A DNA stretch of 64,000 nucleotides, from NCBI GenBank assembly GCA_025617745.1, contig CM046858.1, positions 31,138,534-31,202,533 on the forward strand, given 5' to 3'. Shown piece by piece: positions 52,644-61,477 of the stretch (positions are counted from its first letter, which is position 1; each line of letters begins with the position of its first letter). A program made the position numbers and the translations under genes. Below the pieces are notes generated by a model. The model ran no database searches. It had not been told where the DNA came from and saw only the letters and a list, made by a program, of their open reading frames with translations. This DNA is from Heliocidaris erythrogramma. Lineage: Eukaryota; Echinodermata; Echinoidea; Camarodonta; Echinometridae.

Positions 52644-53669
52644 CTATATACTGCTAGCCTTAGTCATAGACAATGAGCCGAGATCACGCTGAGCGGGTCT
52701 TAAATAGCCCGGAGCGGCCGGATGTACGCTCGGACCACTCGCGCTGTGATTGGTCGCTGCCGTTGACCAATCACCGGGCGCGGCATTGTTCCCTGCCGTG
52801 TCGGCGCTGTGATTGGTCGCTGCCGTTGACCAATCACCGGGCGCGGTGTTGTTCCCTGCCGTGTCGGCGGGGGGCGCGCTATCCTTGGCCGGTTCTAACC
52901 GGTTAGCTGCGTGGCGCTGAATAGCAGATAGCCATTCGTTAGGGATGTCAATGCCGTTATCCCTGTTAATGTTATTCGAGTGCAATCGGATTTGAATAGC
53001 TTCTTTCACCCGGCGCGTGTACCAATGCTTGTCCTGCGCAACGCAACTGATATTATCCCAGCCGGGATAGTGCTCGGCAGTCCAAGCATGCTCAGCAACA
53101 GCCGAGCTATCAGTGCGTCCGAGGCGAACATCCCGGCGATGTTCATGCATGCGCTCCCCGACGGGTCTACCAGTCTCGCCAATATAAACCTTGTCACAGG
53201 TCGAACATGGGATCTTGTAGACAACTCCATCGCGCCTATTCGGGAGGACAGGGTCCTTCGGGTGGACCAGCTGGCTGCGAATAGTTGTGTCGGACTTAAA
53301 CACAACGCGAATATCATGCTTTTCCAAGCGCCGGCGGAGTAGGTGCGCAATGTTATCAACATACGGGAGAACAATGGTGGACTTGAAACGGCTAGGTTCC
53401 TCGGGAGTTGTGTGCTTCTTCCGGGAGGCGCGATTCACAAATGACTCGGGATAGCCATTGTCAATGAGCGCTGAGGAGACGTGTTGCTTCTCTATCGCTG
53501 TGCATTGGGGTTTGGACACGATTCGTGAGGCTCTTTCGTAGAGACACTTCACTACCCCGCGCTTGACGGACTTCGGATGATGCGAATCAAAAGCCAAATA
53601 CTGATCGGTATGCGTGGGCTTCCTGTATACGGTAGAAGTCAAACGGCCTTCAGTGTCGCGGTGCACCAT
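52644..53669 (-). CDS. Penelope-like RT thumb, linker and GIY-YIG endonuclease
   Basis: 341 codons on the minus strand. Residues 1-50 are the end of the RT (STVYRKPTHTDQYLAFDSHH, then SVKRGVVKCLYERA). Residues 93-145 are a linker. The GIY-YIG domain starts at about 148 with GVVYKIPCSTCDKVYIGETG; it includes the CxxC pair Cys155/Cys158 usual in Penelope elements, the Tyr-Ile-Gly box at 162-164 and Arg168. In the family this endonuclease nicks target DNA to prime reverse transcription. The C-terminal tail (about 270-341) is an Ala/Thr/Pro-rich stretch with a 21-residue tandem duplication. The start at 53669 is only where the frame opens; upstream RT lies in a different frame from about 53698. 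Confidence 0.9.
   Translation of the reverse strand: MVHRDTEGRLTSTVYRKPTHTDQYLAFDSHHPKSVKRGVVKCLYERASRIVSKPQCTAIEKQHVSSALIDNGYPESFVNRASRKKHTTPEEPSRFKSTIVLPYVDNIAHLLRRRLEKHDIRVVFKSDTTIRSQLVHPKDPVLPNRRDGVVYKIPCSTCDKVYIGETGRPVGERMHEHRRDVRLGRTDSSAVAEHAWTAEHYPGWDNISCVAQDKHWYTRRVKEAIQIRLHSNNINRDNGIDIPNEWLSAIQRHAANRLEPAKDSAPPADTAGNNTAPGDWSTAATNHSADTAGNNAAPGDWSTAATNHSASGPSVHPAAPGYLRPAQRDLGSLSMTKASSI
52741..52866. repeat. Two tandem 63-bp units with ATTGG/CCAAT inverted pairs
   Basis: Units at 52741-52803 and 52804-52866 differ at very few bases. Each holds GTGATTGGTC and, nine bases on, its complement GACCAATCAC. They encode the duplicated part of the Penelope protein tail on the minus strand. Confidence 0.95.
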
Positions 53670-53673
53670 GGTA

Positions 53674-53880
53674 TCAAGAAAGGCGATGCGCTCGTCCCCT
53701 TTCTGTCTCCATAGTAAAACGGATAGAGGACTGCTGCGCGTTCATGTGCTCGAGTAGATCATTGGCGGATGATCTGGAGGTAATGATGAAAGTATCATCA
53801 ACGTAGCGCTTCCACACCCTCGGGGCGCAATCGGGTGGGCAGATCTCCAGCGCGCGTTCCTCAAATGACTCCACGATAAC
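53674..53880 (-). pseudogene. Penelope-like RT, motif C block
   Basis: ESFEERALEICPPDCAPRVW and KRYVDDTFII give the catalytic YVDD box, followed by HMNAQQSSIRFTMETE. The frame breaks near 53698, where the reading should pass into IAFLDTMVHRD in the frame of the endonuclease block. At its upstream side the frame joins motif A without the usual intervening segment. Confidence 0.88.
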
Positions 53881-54134
53881 GATACCACATCGAATGAGAC
53901 CATAACTTCGTGGTCAAGTATGGTCTCGCTGCGCAGGAAATCAACGAAGGATGCGGAGTTGCGGACGGCGTGCTCGGATAAACCGACTAGAGGCGCGAGA
54001 ATATCGGCGAGGAACTTCGAAGTGTTATAAGCAAAAGAGCCAACGCATGATACAATAGGGCGCAACGGGATATCAGGCTTGTGGATCTTTGGAAGTCCAT
54101 AGATCCTCGGCGGCTGTTTCTGCGCAGGTCTCAA
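53881..54134 (-). pseudogene. Penelope-like RT, fingers and motif A block
   Basis: PRIYGLPKIHKPDIPLRPIV and NTSKFLADILAPL are RT fingers motifs, and EVMVSFDVVSL is motif A with its catalytic Asp. Directly after VVSL, within a few bases, the sequence becomes the ESFEERAL region. In relatives these are separated by roughly 90 residues that include motif B, so this part of the palm is deleted. Upstream sequence ends at the assembly gap. Confidence 0.88.
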
Positions 54135-54146
54135 ACGGCGGTAAAC

Positions 54147-54646
54147 NNNNNNNNNNNNNNNNNNNNNNNNNNNNNNNNNNNNNNNNNNNNNNNNNNNNNN
54201 NNNNNNNNNNNNNNNNNNNNNNNNNNNNNNNNNNNNNNNNNNNNNNNNNNNNNNNNNNNNNNNNNNNNNNNNNNNNNNNNNNNNNNNNNNNNNNNNNNNN
54301 NNNNNNNNNNNNNNNNNNNNNNNNNNNNNNNNNNNNNNNNNNNNNNNNNNNNNNNNNNNNNNNNNNNNNNNNNNNNNNNNNNNNNNNNNNNNNNNNNNNN
54401 NNNNNNNNNNNNNNNNNNNNNNNNNNNNNNNNNNNNNNNNNNNNNNNNNNNNNNNNNNNNNNNNNNNNNNNNNNNNNNNNNNNNNNNNNNNNNNNNNNNN
54501 NNNNNNNNNNNNNNNNNNNNNNNNNNNNNNNNNNNNNNNNNNNNNNNNNNNNNNNNNNNNNNNNNNNNNNNNNNNNNNNNNNNNNNNNNNNNNNNNNNNN
54601 NNNNNNNNNNNNNNNNNNNNNNNNNNNNNNNNNNNNNNNNNNNNNN
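54147..54646. other. Assembly gap, 500 N
   Basis: Exactly 500 undetermined bases, probably a conventional gap of unknown true size. The 5' part of the Penelope-like element should lie here. Confidence 0.99.
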
Positions 54647-55918
54647 TCTTTCTGACTCACATGTACATGTACTGTATCTTTCATGTACCCAGTATATTAC
54701 TTCACACTCCTGTTACAGTGATTAATTTCAATGTATTAAATTCTCCCTTACATCCCTTTATATGCACATGGCCGTGAGTGCAATAAAACTGCATGCAGTG
54801 CATGCAGGTATGGCATCCATCCGGTCAGGCAGCCGTGCAAGCATGACTAATACATGACATTTTGTTCTTGAAATGAGAGCTAGAGCGCGAGAGAGTGCGT
54901 GAGCAAGGATGCGGAGATCGCGCCAGCAAGTGGGGGAATTTTTGTAAACAAACTCGGCGTGTGGCAGTTTCGACTGTACAATGATTGATTTCACATCGCC
55001 GTCTAGTTCGACTTGTGCGGTGTACACTTGTAAATTTGTATTGATGAATGATGTTTTTTCATGAGAATTTGATCGATATAGGCGAGTATTCGACCTACAA
55101 AAATCGACTTGTACAAAGGATTAACACACGTAAGTCTATGAGGATAAATTAGGACTTTTTTTCATTGACTTGAGCGACGTTGACTTAAGCGAGGTTGACT
55201 GTAGTTTGTGATGTTCCTATATTTTTGTTAATATTCAAGTTTAAAATTGTCTTCTTTTCTTGCCTGATGAAAATAGAGCTTTTTGTAATGGATAGTTTAT
55301 ATGTATGAGAGTGATTAAGCCTCATTCACGTATGATGCTGTAAACCTAAAAAAATTGCTATGTCAGAATTAAACAGATCACAAAGTATGGGTGGAGGGCT
55401 TTTGTTGTGCATTGCAATTCTTTTACCCCCACTTGCCATTTATTTACACATACTGTATAAAAATGTTTTTATTTCATCATAGCGTTTTGTTGAGGGAATT
55501 TATTGCATCATATTTAAACGAGGCTTTAAGAAGGGTCATAAATTGTACAAACTTCTCTAATTTCCAATGTAGCATTTTATACTCGTACATGTACATGTAT
55601 GTTTAAAAATAATTGTGCTATTTATACTTGCATGTAACTTTAAAAAGTATTGATTAACTTATATGCGTGTATATGTAATATTTTGAATGTGCATTTAACT
55701 CACACCTCAGGTTGAATATCACTATGTAATAATGAATTATCACTGAGCTGATGTAGCCTTGTTTCAGGCCCGAAGTCGTAAAATTTTCCTCTCTGATTAT
55801 GGATGTAAATAAAAGTTAGAACAATAGAAGACCATAAGGTATAGTCTTGTTATGTGAACTTTAAAGGGGACCATGCAATTACCAAGAAATATTTGATTAA
55901 CTGCAATAAATTATGGTT
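54647..55918. other. AT-rich stretch, no gene recognised
   Basis: Short frames at 54758-55027 (minus) and 55391-55606 (plus) have no recognisable family. ACATGTACATGTA words occur at about 54659 and 55586. Confidence 0.5.
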
Positions 55919-56228
55919 GTCTCTTGACTACGCTACCCGATCGAGAACTTTTAACACAAAAGAGTCACAATATTTGTGCGCACCCCCCGTAACCCATTGT
56001 TATCCCCTTCGCCACTCACCCGCAAAAATATGCAACGGCCATCTTCCTCTATATTGCGAGCAACCCCAAGAGTAAAACATGTTGCTTACAAGGTGAGGGG
56101 AAGGAGGGAGGGTCATAGGTACGTATATAGATTTAACTAGTAAATAAGTAAAGTGCTGATTTTACAAATTTACTGCAATATATCATATATACCTACCTAT
56201 TATGCTAGACTAACACCCATTCAAAACC
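55919..56228 (+). repeat. Left inverted terminal repeat of the plus-strand DIRS-type element
   Basis: Starts GTCTCTTGACTACGCTACCC and ends CACCCATTCAAAACC. It includes the block with TTATCCCCTTCGCCACTCACC (about 56001) and AAACATGTTGCTTACAAGG. Reads as the reverse complement of the two right-hand parts with moderate divergence. Confidence 0.88.
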
Positions 56229-56937
56229 GGGGGGCATGTTTTAAGTGAAGAAGGGATCCCCTTCGTCACTCACCCGCAAGAATACGCAACGGCCATGTTC
56301 CTCTTTCTTGCTCGCTCCCGTTGAGTTACGTTGTCGAGTCACGGCGCTCCTGAATTCAGGTCTTTTTGTATCTTATCTTTTCAGCTCGCTTGTACGTCCT
56401 AAAAAGCACTTTTCTGTAATTATTTTCCTTCTAGATTATAGTACTCTTGTGTTTTTGTGTCACTTTTTGCCTATTGCAACGGAAATTTTATGTTCCTTTT
56501 CAGGCAGTTATTTTCCTTTTAGCGACCAGCCCCACATAGTTATTTCTGTGTGTCTTGCTGGTGATCCCGTTCGCCCCGATCCTGTTGTGTTCGTACGGTG
56601 TTTGTTTGTAGAATTTGTGTGTATCCCCATATTTTTAGGTTTATTGCCTGCTTTCTGAATATTCATATTTTTGTATATTTCTATTGTCTGTTTTATTGCA
56701 GCAATATGAGTTTGGAAGAAGAAGCAGTTAGGTCATGGAGACCTGCTTCTTCCGAAGAGTCGTCTAGCAAGACGACTCGGCCTTCCAGAACTCTCCCTAT
56801 AGTACATGTACTTTCCCTATAGTACATGTACTTTCGTACCTGGGGGGGTTGAGGAGGGCTGCGGTGGGCTGCGGTAAGTTGCCCAGTGGTGTTACCTCGC
56901 AGAGTTTGCCAACCTCAGAGCACGCGGCTTCGGGCGG
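56229..56937 (+). other. Untranslated leader of the DIRS-type element
   Basis: Carries a second copy of the GATCCCCTTCGTCACTCACC block (56257), then a T-rich stretch. The inverted pair GAAGAAGCAG and CTGCTTCTTC surrounds 56718-56751. A 20-bp tandem duplication TAGTACATGTACTTTCCCTA lies at 56800-56836. This leader is the source of the scrap at 9150-9640. Short frames here are not conserved. Confidence 0.6.
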
Positions 56938-58201
56938 GTGGCTTTAGTTGAGATTGGGACGCCAACCCCGAAGCCCGCGGCGTCAGGTTCTAGTGGTTTG
57001 GATATAAATCCAATCCCCCGGTCGCTCCGACCAGAAGGGGGGACGTCTGTTTCCCGGCCTGCTACGTGCACTGGCACAAAGCTGCTAGGGGAGATTCGTG
57101 CCACTATTGCGGGGCAGCTCACGGGCACCGACCATGGTTGTCTGAGTTTACATACCCTAGCCGCTGGTCTTAACCATATGCTACCCGGGCTGTTGCATTT
57201 ACCAGCTAATGGGAAGACTCGAACCAACAATTTTGGGCGCTCTGCGGAGCATCGGGTGTCGTCACCTGAGTGCGCGACTACTAGTGGCCTCCTATTGCCG
57301 CCCCCAGGCGGAACAACGGTGATTCCACATACTATTAGTAGTACTTGGGCGAATAATGGGACCTCGTCCCAGTCTGCCCGACCCATGGCTGTAGCATCTA
57401 GTTGCTCAGCTAGTGCGGGTAGTGTGCGCGACTTTGGGTACATACCCTCAGCACACCTCTCCCCTGGAGGGAGGTGGGCATCCTCTGTTGAGGTTTTGGT
57501 TCGTGATTCCGAATTTGAAGAAGCGGGTCACGACTTTGGCTCTTGTCGAGCCAGCTAAAAAGAAGCCAAGGAAGGACGCATCTAAAGGGCCTAAGAAAAG
57601 CAAGGCGTTGCCCGCTGCTGCCCCGTCTGATCCTTCTCAATCTGAGCTAGTCAGCATGATGCAGGTTTTCGCTCAGCGGCAGGGCTGGTCTCTCTTACCG
57701 GATACCGCAGCCCTCTTCAGGGGTCTGACACTGACTGAGCCGGGGTCTCTCGCATCTACTCCACCAACAGCCCTTGGGGCTCCGCCGGGTGAGGAGACCT
57801 ATAGTGACCCATTGGAGTACCCGATTCGTCGATTGTTCGCGGACCATTGTCCCAATCTAATCAAGCGGTGCCAGAATTTGAGTCTGCTTCTCAAGTTTCG
57901 GTTTCTGAAAGGACATGGCGGAGCAGGCAGAGCCTCAATCTCCCTGATTTTCAGTCGACCAGCGCGCAGGGTTCCCTCTGAGGGTATTCCCCTCACGGAT
58001 GATTTCATTGCGGAGTATGACCGCATCGAGACCGGGCTTCCCCTTAGGCACTCCGGTCTGATTAAGGGTAAGGCCTTTGCCTTTAGATCCCAAGATCAGG
58101 ATCAGGAGTTGGGGCAATGTCAGCAGCCAAATCAGAGCCGGTATGCACTTGGCCGCATTTCAAGGCTCTTTCCGACGTCAGATCCAGGGCGGACAAGTTG
58201 A
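56938..58201 (+). pseudogene. Gag-like region of the plus-strand DIRS-type element
   Basis: Two overlapping frames (56938-57558 and 57413-58201) share the role. The first holds VEIGTPTPKPAASG, SSGLDINPIPRSLRPEGG and a Thr/Ser/Gly-rich stretch. The second holds LVEPAKKKPRKDASKGPKKS, QRQGWSLLPDTAALFRGLTL and EETYSDPLEYPIRRLF. The same EE-TY-LE-P-R pattern appears, decayed, in the minus-strand element (20557-20922). There is no zinc knuckle. The likely role is nucleocapsid-like, by position only. Confidence 0.65.
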
Positions 58202-59010
58202 ATGTCACCGAGGGTGATAAGCTTGTCATTGATGACCTGCTTCTCACTCAAGCGGGTCTGCAGTGGTCACAGCTCTAGGGTCTACGGTCAATTCTTCGGG
58301 ACGTCCCTTCTTGGGGCCCCTCGCTCTTTGGCAGACAATTCGTGACAGTTTTTCAAAGGGAGATTGATGCACGGAAGCAGGTTACTGAGATGACCAAGCA
58401 GCTCTCCGCTCCCTACCAGCCGACAGAGGGTTGTTGCTCCCACTTCGTGACAACACCTGCTGATACTCCATCATACCCCCTCGCGGGAGAGGTAGTCGTG
58501 GCTCTCTGCGGGGCAAGGCGACTTCAATATTTTCTCCCGGCTTGGGAGGCCATCACCGGGGACGTCTTTGTGCACTCCGTAGTGCGCAACGGATTCTTCA
58601 TAGATCTATGGATCTTCTATCTTCTATCTCCCCCCTCCCCGGAGGGGCTATAAGATCTTGTTCACCTCCCATGTCTGCCCAGGCTCGTTGTCAAGCTTCA
58701 ACAGAGATCAAATCTCTGTTGAACAAAAGGGCTATAGAAATAGAATTTGAAAAGGATAAACAAATTCATTCCTCCGGTGCATTTTCGGATGGAAACTCTA
58801 GCCTCAATTCTCCCGCTGATCAATAGAGGAAGGATTACGCAATCTCTATAGATCTCAAAGATGCGTATTTCCATATCCCTATTCATCCCGCTTCACGGGA
58901 CCTTCTGGGATTCTCCTTCCTTTCAGAGACTTTGCGCCCAGCCCCTCGGGTCTTCCCGCGGCAGCCTCGGCAGCCTCGCTGAGGAGCCGCAGCTATCTGG
59001 ACGATTGGCT
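58202..59010 (+). pseudogene. Reverse transcriptase of the DIRS-type element, motif B deleted
   Basis: KQVTEMTKQLSAPYQPTEG (58372) matches the gag-RT joint of the other DIRS copy. EIKSLLNKRAIE and a stretch with METLASILPLINRG follow. Motif A is seen as IDLKDAYFHIPIHPASRDLL at 58848-58900, and the catalytic box TYR-LEU-ASP-ASP at 58994-59005 within SYLDDWLFLAG. Only about 95 bases separate them, where relatives have about 60 residues with the motif B PFGLSSAP segment. Only APRVF remains, so the palm is deleted. Frame changes and a stop in the motif A approach also disable it. Confidence 0.82.
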
Positions 59011-59960
59011 CTTCCTAGCAGGGTCGGAAGCTCTTCTTTCAGACGGAGCACGCACGCTGTTCAATGTCACCCAAGAATTACGTTTCTTAATAAATTGGGA
59101 AAAGTCAGAATTAATTCCTACACGCTGACCAGTTTTTCTGGGGGCAGTGATAGATATTCAGAATCAATTAGCACGGCCCAGTCGAGACCTACTATTGTCT
59201 CAGCGTCTCGTAGGCTACTTTTGACCAGAAGGGTCAGGGCCAGGCAGTGGCTTCAGTTCTTGGGCTATCTAGCCAGTCTGGTCGATGTTCTGAAGGATTG
59301 CCGGCTTCTTATTAGGACCTTTCAGAGGCATCCCCTCAGGTTTTACAAACCGTGCAGGGATTCTCTCTTGGTTTGGATTCTCCGCTGGACAAGTCCTTCC
59401 TACCCTCCTTCCGTCGATTTCAGTCTCGACAGATGCCTCTCGGCTAGGGTGGGGCGGACATTGCAACAGCAGCACGGTTTCGGGGGACTGGTCTCATCTT
59501 GGGACTCTACCCCATATCAATGTGCTAGAATTCATGGCAGTTTTCTTAACCCTGCTTCACTTCAGACGACGACTTTTCCGTCGTTCAGTTCTGATTCTCA
59601 CGGACAATGTCACGGTTGTGGCTTATATCAATGGAGAGGGAGGAATCAGGGAGTCGTTCTGCCCCCCTGGAGGTGGTGTCATCACATGGCGATCATGCCT
59701 GTTGCCTCTTTCATCCACGGTCAGGAAAACCTCATTGCGGACTTCCTATCCCGGGGCAGGTGTCTTCCATCAGAATGGAAGCTCCATCCAGAGGTCTTTT
59801 CCCTCATTTACAATCGCTGGGGCCCGCTGGAGGTTGACATATTTGCGTCAGCTCTTAACCGCCAGCTTCCGAGGTACTGCTCCCAAGTTCACGACGGGGA
59901 GGCCTGGGCCCTGGATGCCTTCTCCCTCAGTTGGGAGAACCTTCGGTTTGCTTTTCCTCC
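59011..59960 (+). pseudogene. RNase H region of the DIRS-type element
   Basis: The connector matches the minus-strand relative (GRVRARQWLQFLGYLASLVDV and LKDCRLLIRTFQRHPLR). RNase H follows with VLEFMAVFLTLLHFRR, SVLILTDNVTVVAYINGEGG (catalytic Asp) and HGQENLIADFLSRG, then LEVDIFASALNRQLPRYCSQ. These words fall in at least two frames, so the gene is broken near 59510-59650. Confidence 0.85.
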
Positions 59961-61234
59961 CTTCCCACTGAGTCCGCGAGTCTTGCAGAAGATCAGGGAA
60001 GATCAGGCTCGGGTTCTTGTGATAGTTCCCTTTTGGCCCAGGAGGAATTGGTTCCCGGAGTTGGTGAGCCTTCTGATGGCTCAACTGTTTCTTCTTCCCC
60101 ACAGACCAGTGTCCCTTCATTTGACTGCTTGGCCCCTATCAGGGAATCTGCAAGACAGTCGGGTCTTTCTGAAAGGGCCGCAGACTTTGTAATGTCAAGT
60201 CGTAGAGACTATACTAGGGAAATTTACAATTCCTGTCTTTCAGCCTTTTTTCAATGGTGTAAGACCCAGGATCAAACCCCGTCTAAGGCTCCTGTTGGTT
60301 CAATTGCGGATTTTCTAATCTCTACTATCCGAGGCTACCGGTCTGCGATCGGTGCCATTCATATGGGGTTTCCGGATGGTTTGGGGATTTCTAATTCCCC
60401 GCTGTTGAGTGGATTAATTCGGTCTTTCTTTCTGAAACGTCCCCCTCTTTCTCAATTAGTCCCGTCTTGGAGTTTGCCTCAGGTTCTAGATGCCCTGGCT
60501 AAACCTCCTTACGAACCATTAGGTGAAGACGCTCTTTTTGGTAGCCATTGCCTCTGGTCAGAGGCGCAGCACCCTTCACGCCCTCTGTCTTACGCCCGGT
60601 CATGTTCGGTGTTGATTTAGGTTGTTTCCTAAAGCTTCTTTCATTGCCAAGAACCAGACGGCTTCTCCTCCCTTGTAAAAAGTACCATGGTACCCATGGT
60701 AATATGATGGTAATTCAACCAAATTACCATCAAATCATGGTAATTTGGTTGAATTACCGTCATATTACCATGGGTACTATGGTACTTTTTTACAAGGGCT
60801 GGCCTTGTTGAAGTTTTTCTTTGTCCACTATCTGACATCTCGTCAGTACGCGAGGACAAGGTTTGGTGTCCTGTCAGAGCTCTTAAATGGTATATTAATA
60901 AGACTAGGGCATGTCAAAAAGTCGATCAGCTGTTTCTGATCACTCAGAGCCCTTTTCTCCAGCTTTTCTTGATTCCATTTCTAGATGGATTGTCAAAGCT
61001 ATTCGGGCCGCCGGCCCAGAGGCTCTCTTATCAGATAGTAAGCCCCATGCTCATGACACTCATAGTGTTAGCATTTCCTGGGCCCTTTTTCAAGGTGTGA
61101 TGCTCAATGATATTTTGAGGGCTGCCTATTGGCGTTCGCCCAATTCCTTCATTTCATGTTACCTTAGGGATGTCCCAGCAGGAGGGGAATTATTTGCGTC
61201 AGCCACCTTGAAGGCGGCAGTGCCTTCCCTGTAA
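59931..61234 (+). pseudogene. Tyrosine recombinase of the DIRS-type element, split by a MITE
   Basis: Block 1 (to 60620) carries the N-terminal core-binding part: SSRRDYTREIYNSCLSAFFQ, RGYRSAIGAIHMGFPDGLGI and FFLKRPPLSQLVPSWSLPQV. The frame ends at 60620, before the MITE at 60670-60798. Block 2 (60911-61234) carries the C-terminal catalytic part: HAHDTHSVSISWALFQGV, then LRAAYWRSPNSFISCYLRDV. Relatives usually have HDxR here; this copy reads HDTH, so the conserved Arg is replaced by His. The candidate active Tyr is in SCYLRD. The enzyme would insert circular cDNA, but this copy is inactive on several counts. Confidence 0.85.
60670..60798. mobile_element. Hairpin MITE, 129 bp, inside the recombinase gene
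   Basis: Almost the whole element is an inverted repeat. CCCTTGTAAAAAGTACCATGG at the left pairs with the complementary end ...GGTACTTTTTTACAAGGG, and complementarity continues to a very short loop at about 60733. The words GGTAATATGATGGTAATTCA and TGAATTACCGTCATATTACC show the two arms. It replaces the linker between the two recombinase blocks. The target duplication is not distinguishable from the palindromic ends. Confidence 0.9.
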
Positions 61235-61263
61235 TCCTGTTTCCTTCTTCACTTATGCCACCT

Positions 61264-61477
61264 GGTTTTGAATGGGTGTTAGTCTAGCATAATAGGTAGG
61301 TATATATGATTTATTGCAGTAAATTTGTAAAATCAGCACTGATTTTCTTATTTACTAGTCTTAAGATAAATCTATATACCTGCCTATGACCCTCCCTCCT
61401 TCCCCTCGCCTTGCAAGCAACATGTTTTACTCTTGGGGTTGCTCGCAATAGAGGAAGATGGCTGTTGTGTATTCTTG
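61264..61477 (-). repeat. Right inverted terminal repeat of the DIRS-type element, inner part
   Basis: Starts GGTTTTGAATGGGTGTTAGT and continues through AGGTAGGTATATATGATTTA and GCAAGCAACATGTTTTACTC. Complementary to 56015-56228. It stops at TATTCTTG, where the nested foldback element begins. Confidence 0.9.

Larger units (their letters stand above)
52617..54146 (-). mobile_element. Penelope-like element, 3' part, minus strand, cut by an assembly gap
   Basis: Minus-strand blocks encode the RT and a C-terminal GIY-YIG endonuclease, the domain order that defines Penelope-like elements. The 3' end faces the satellite; the 5' part is lost in the run of N. The 3' flank holds GACGTTTCGGCTGC (52631), a sequence type common at Penelope termini. 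The RT carries an internal deletion and two frame breaks, so the copy is dead. GC content is clearly higher than in the satellite next to it. Confidence 0.92.

Noticed and set aside
54073-54725. Long open frames of 188-214 codons on both strands
   Set aside because: They pass through the 500 N of the assembly gap and have no real sequence.
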